Assembly (NCBI GenBank): GCA_949916155.1
Contig: CATLEM010000005.1
Span: 1 to 47,396 of the forward strand
Direction: 5' to 3'
Length of the DNA: 47,396 nucleotides
From: an uncultured Dorea sp.
Lineage (GTDB): Bacteria > Bacillota > Clostridia > Lachnospirales > Lachnospiraceae
Below the pieces are notes generated by a model. The model was given only the letters and a program-made list of their open reading frames with translations, did not search any database and was not told the origin of the DNA. Every line of letters begins with the position of its first letter. The stretch's first letter is position 1. This document shows, piece by piece, positions 46,673-47,396 of this stretch. Made by a program: the position numbers and the translations under genes.

Positions 46673-47278
46673 TTATATTTCTTTTTGCACCATATCTAAC
46701 GGAAGTTCCAAAAGTTCCGCCACCTGCCTTGCATCCTTTAATTTGGAATATAACTTACAAATCGTATCTCTCTGATTCCGCCGCATGACATCCTGCGTCA
46801 ACTGTTCTGTTACCTGCTGTGTCACTTGCTCTGTTACTTCCCTGGTTACCCGCTCTGTTATCTTTTTGGTCAATTCCGCTTCCAAAATATCTGCTTCCAA
46901 TACAAGACCGTCTTCCATCATATCATTGAATCCCCCTTCGATAAACTCCTCATAATGAGAATATAGATGATTATATAATTTCTGGATCAGGCTTCGAAGT
47001 TTATTGGCATCTGCTGAAGTTATGTTGCCGAGTGCCTGATTCTTGTTAATTACGCTTATTATATCATCAAGTATCAGCATCCGCAAGGCTTCCATGTTCT
47101 CCGGTGTCCGCTTCTTTTTGATACTGTCCCGCAGCTTCAATATCATAAATGGGATCAGTATCACCATTTTCCGGCTGCTTAATTCTTCCGCAGTATGTTC
47201 TAAAAGCTTAAAGACAGAAATCCGGTCATAAATCTGTGCAATTTGCCTGTTGTTAATATCTTTTTGATTTTTTCCCAT
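46673..47278 (-). CDS. Protein resembling the C-terminal part of Rpn/PD-(D/E)XK nuclease-like proteins, probably N-truncated
   Basis: This 201-residue product begins MGKNQKDINNRQIAQIYDRI. Residues 23-60 (VFKLLEHTAEELSSRKMVIL, IPFMILKLRD) and the following helical region resemble, from memory, the part that comes after the nuclease domain in Rpn/YhgA-like proteins common in Lachnospiraceae. Residues about 140-165 are a run of short repeats (REVTEQVTQQVTEQLTQ), then a helical tail (KLKDARQVAELLELPLDMV). No PD-(D/E)XK catalytic residues are visible. A better ribosome-binding site (AAGGAAAGG) precedes another ATG near 47310 in a different frame, and the same frame is stopped 13 codons upstream of this ATG. 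A decayed or truncated gene is likely. Confidence 0.5.
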   Translation of the reverse strand: MGKNQKDINNRQIAQIYDRISVFKLLEHTAEELSSRKMVILIPFMILKLRDSIKKKRTPENMEALRMLILDDIISVINKNQALGNITSADANKLRSLIQKLYNHLYSHYEEFIEGGFNDMMEDGLVLEADILEAELTKKITERVTREVTEQVTQQVTEQLTQDVMRRNQRDTICKLYSKLKDARQVAELLELPLDMVQKEI

Positions 47279-47396
47279 AAAATACCTGCATGAGCGTCTC
47301 TGTACGCCATACTTGTCCTTTCCTTATCTTATTCTTGCCGAATGGCATAGTGGGATCCCTTTGGATTTCTTTATTGTTTTTTTAATAGTAAAACTG
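47279..47396. other. Right-edge sequence without a recognised gene
   Basis: These 118 bases hold no recognisable gene, RNA or repeat. On the minus strand there is a purine-rich AAGGAAAGGACAAGT just before an ATG (about 47310) that opens only a 36-codon frame running over the start of the Rpn-like gene in another frame. Confidence 0.3.

Overview
The window looks like core chromosome of a spore-forming member of the Lachnospiraceae (class Clostridia). The supporting signs are Gram-positive AGGAGG ribosome-binding sites, sporulation genes (spoIIR and a sipL-like DUF3794/LysM gene), a complete V-type ATPase operon with a Na+-type rotor subunit, MEP-pathway isoprenoid synthesis (ispE), a DUF4080 radical SAM protein and acyl-ACP thioesterase. 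No complete insertion sequence, phage, CRISPR array, rRNA or tRNA gene was seen. Nearly all content is vertically inherited housekeeping, so I do not claim a dramatic new system. The more interesting signals are regulatory architectures, gene remnants and one structured intergenic region.

Layout. 1-19.1 kb, minus strand: a GntR/UTRA regulator cut by the window edge; an FKBP/trigger-factor-like lipoprotein; cardiolipin synthase; dnaE-pfkA-DUF1934; a three-gene sugar ABC transporter without its ATPase, preceded by debris of a GH51 arabinofuranosidase gene; a small HPr-like protein; CvfB; acyl-ACP thioesterase overlapping spoIIR; an FCD-type GntR regulator overlapping ispE; and the sipL-like gene with a PrcB-like lipoprotein. 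One small membrane-anchored protein gene (3.7-4.1 kb) is on the plus strand. 19.2-24.4 kb, plus strand: malQ, plsC, pncB, murF. 24.4-26.8 kb, minus strand: an aldo/keto reductase, then a PadR regulator with a HAAS-domain membrane protein. 26.9-35.5 kb, minus strand: V-ATPase operon in the order H-I-K-E-C-F-A-B-D. 35.7-40.5 kb, minus strand: a 33-residue membrane peptide, VanW, an AIR-synthase-like protein, an Lrp regulator, an aminotransferase and trmL, tightly packed. 40.5-43.6 kb, minus strand: DUF4080 radical SAM, a 450-bp structured gap, and rplM-rpsI. 43.9-46.6 kb, plus strand: MATE transporter and a GH13 amylase. The right edge has a protein resembling the C-terminal part of Rpn/PD-(D/E)XK nuclease-like proteins.

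How the genes work together. malQ and the GH13 enzyme process alpha-glucans, and pfkA feeds glycolysis. The ABC transporter probably imported arabino-oligosaccharides, judged from the adjacent GH51 debris. spoIIR signals from forespore to mother cell, and the sipL-like protein acts in spore-coat assembly. ispE, murF, plsC and cls supply cell-envelope precursors and lipids. The V-ATPase probably couples ATP to Na+. Promoters with good -35/-10 matches could be placed for the ABC operon, ispE-gntR, dnaE, the aldo/keto reductase, the PadR pair and rplM-rpsI. Three of the transcription regulators (UTRA-GntR, FCD-GntR and PadR) have repeats or palindromes over their own promoter regions that suggest autoregulation.
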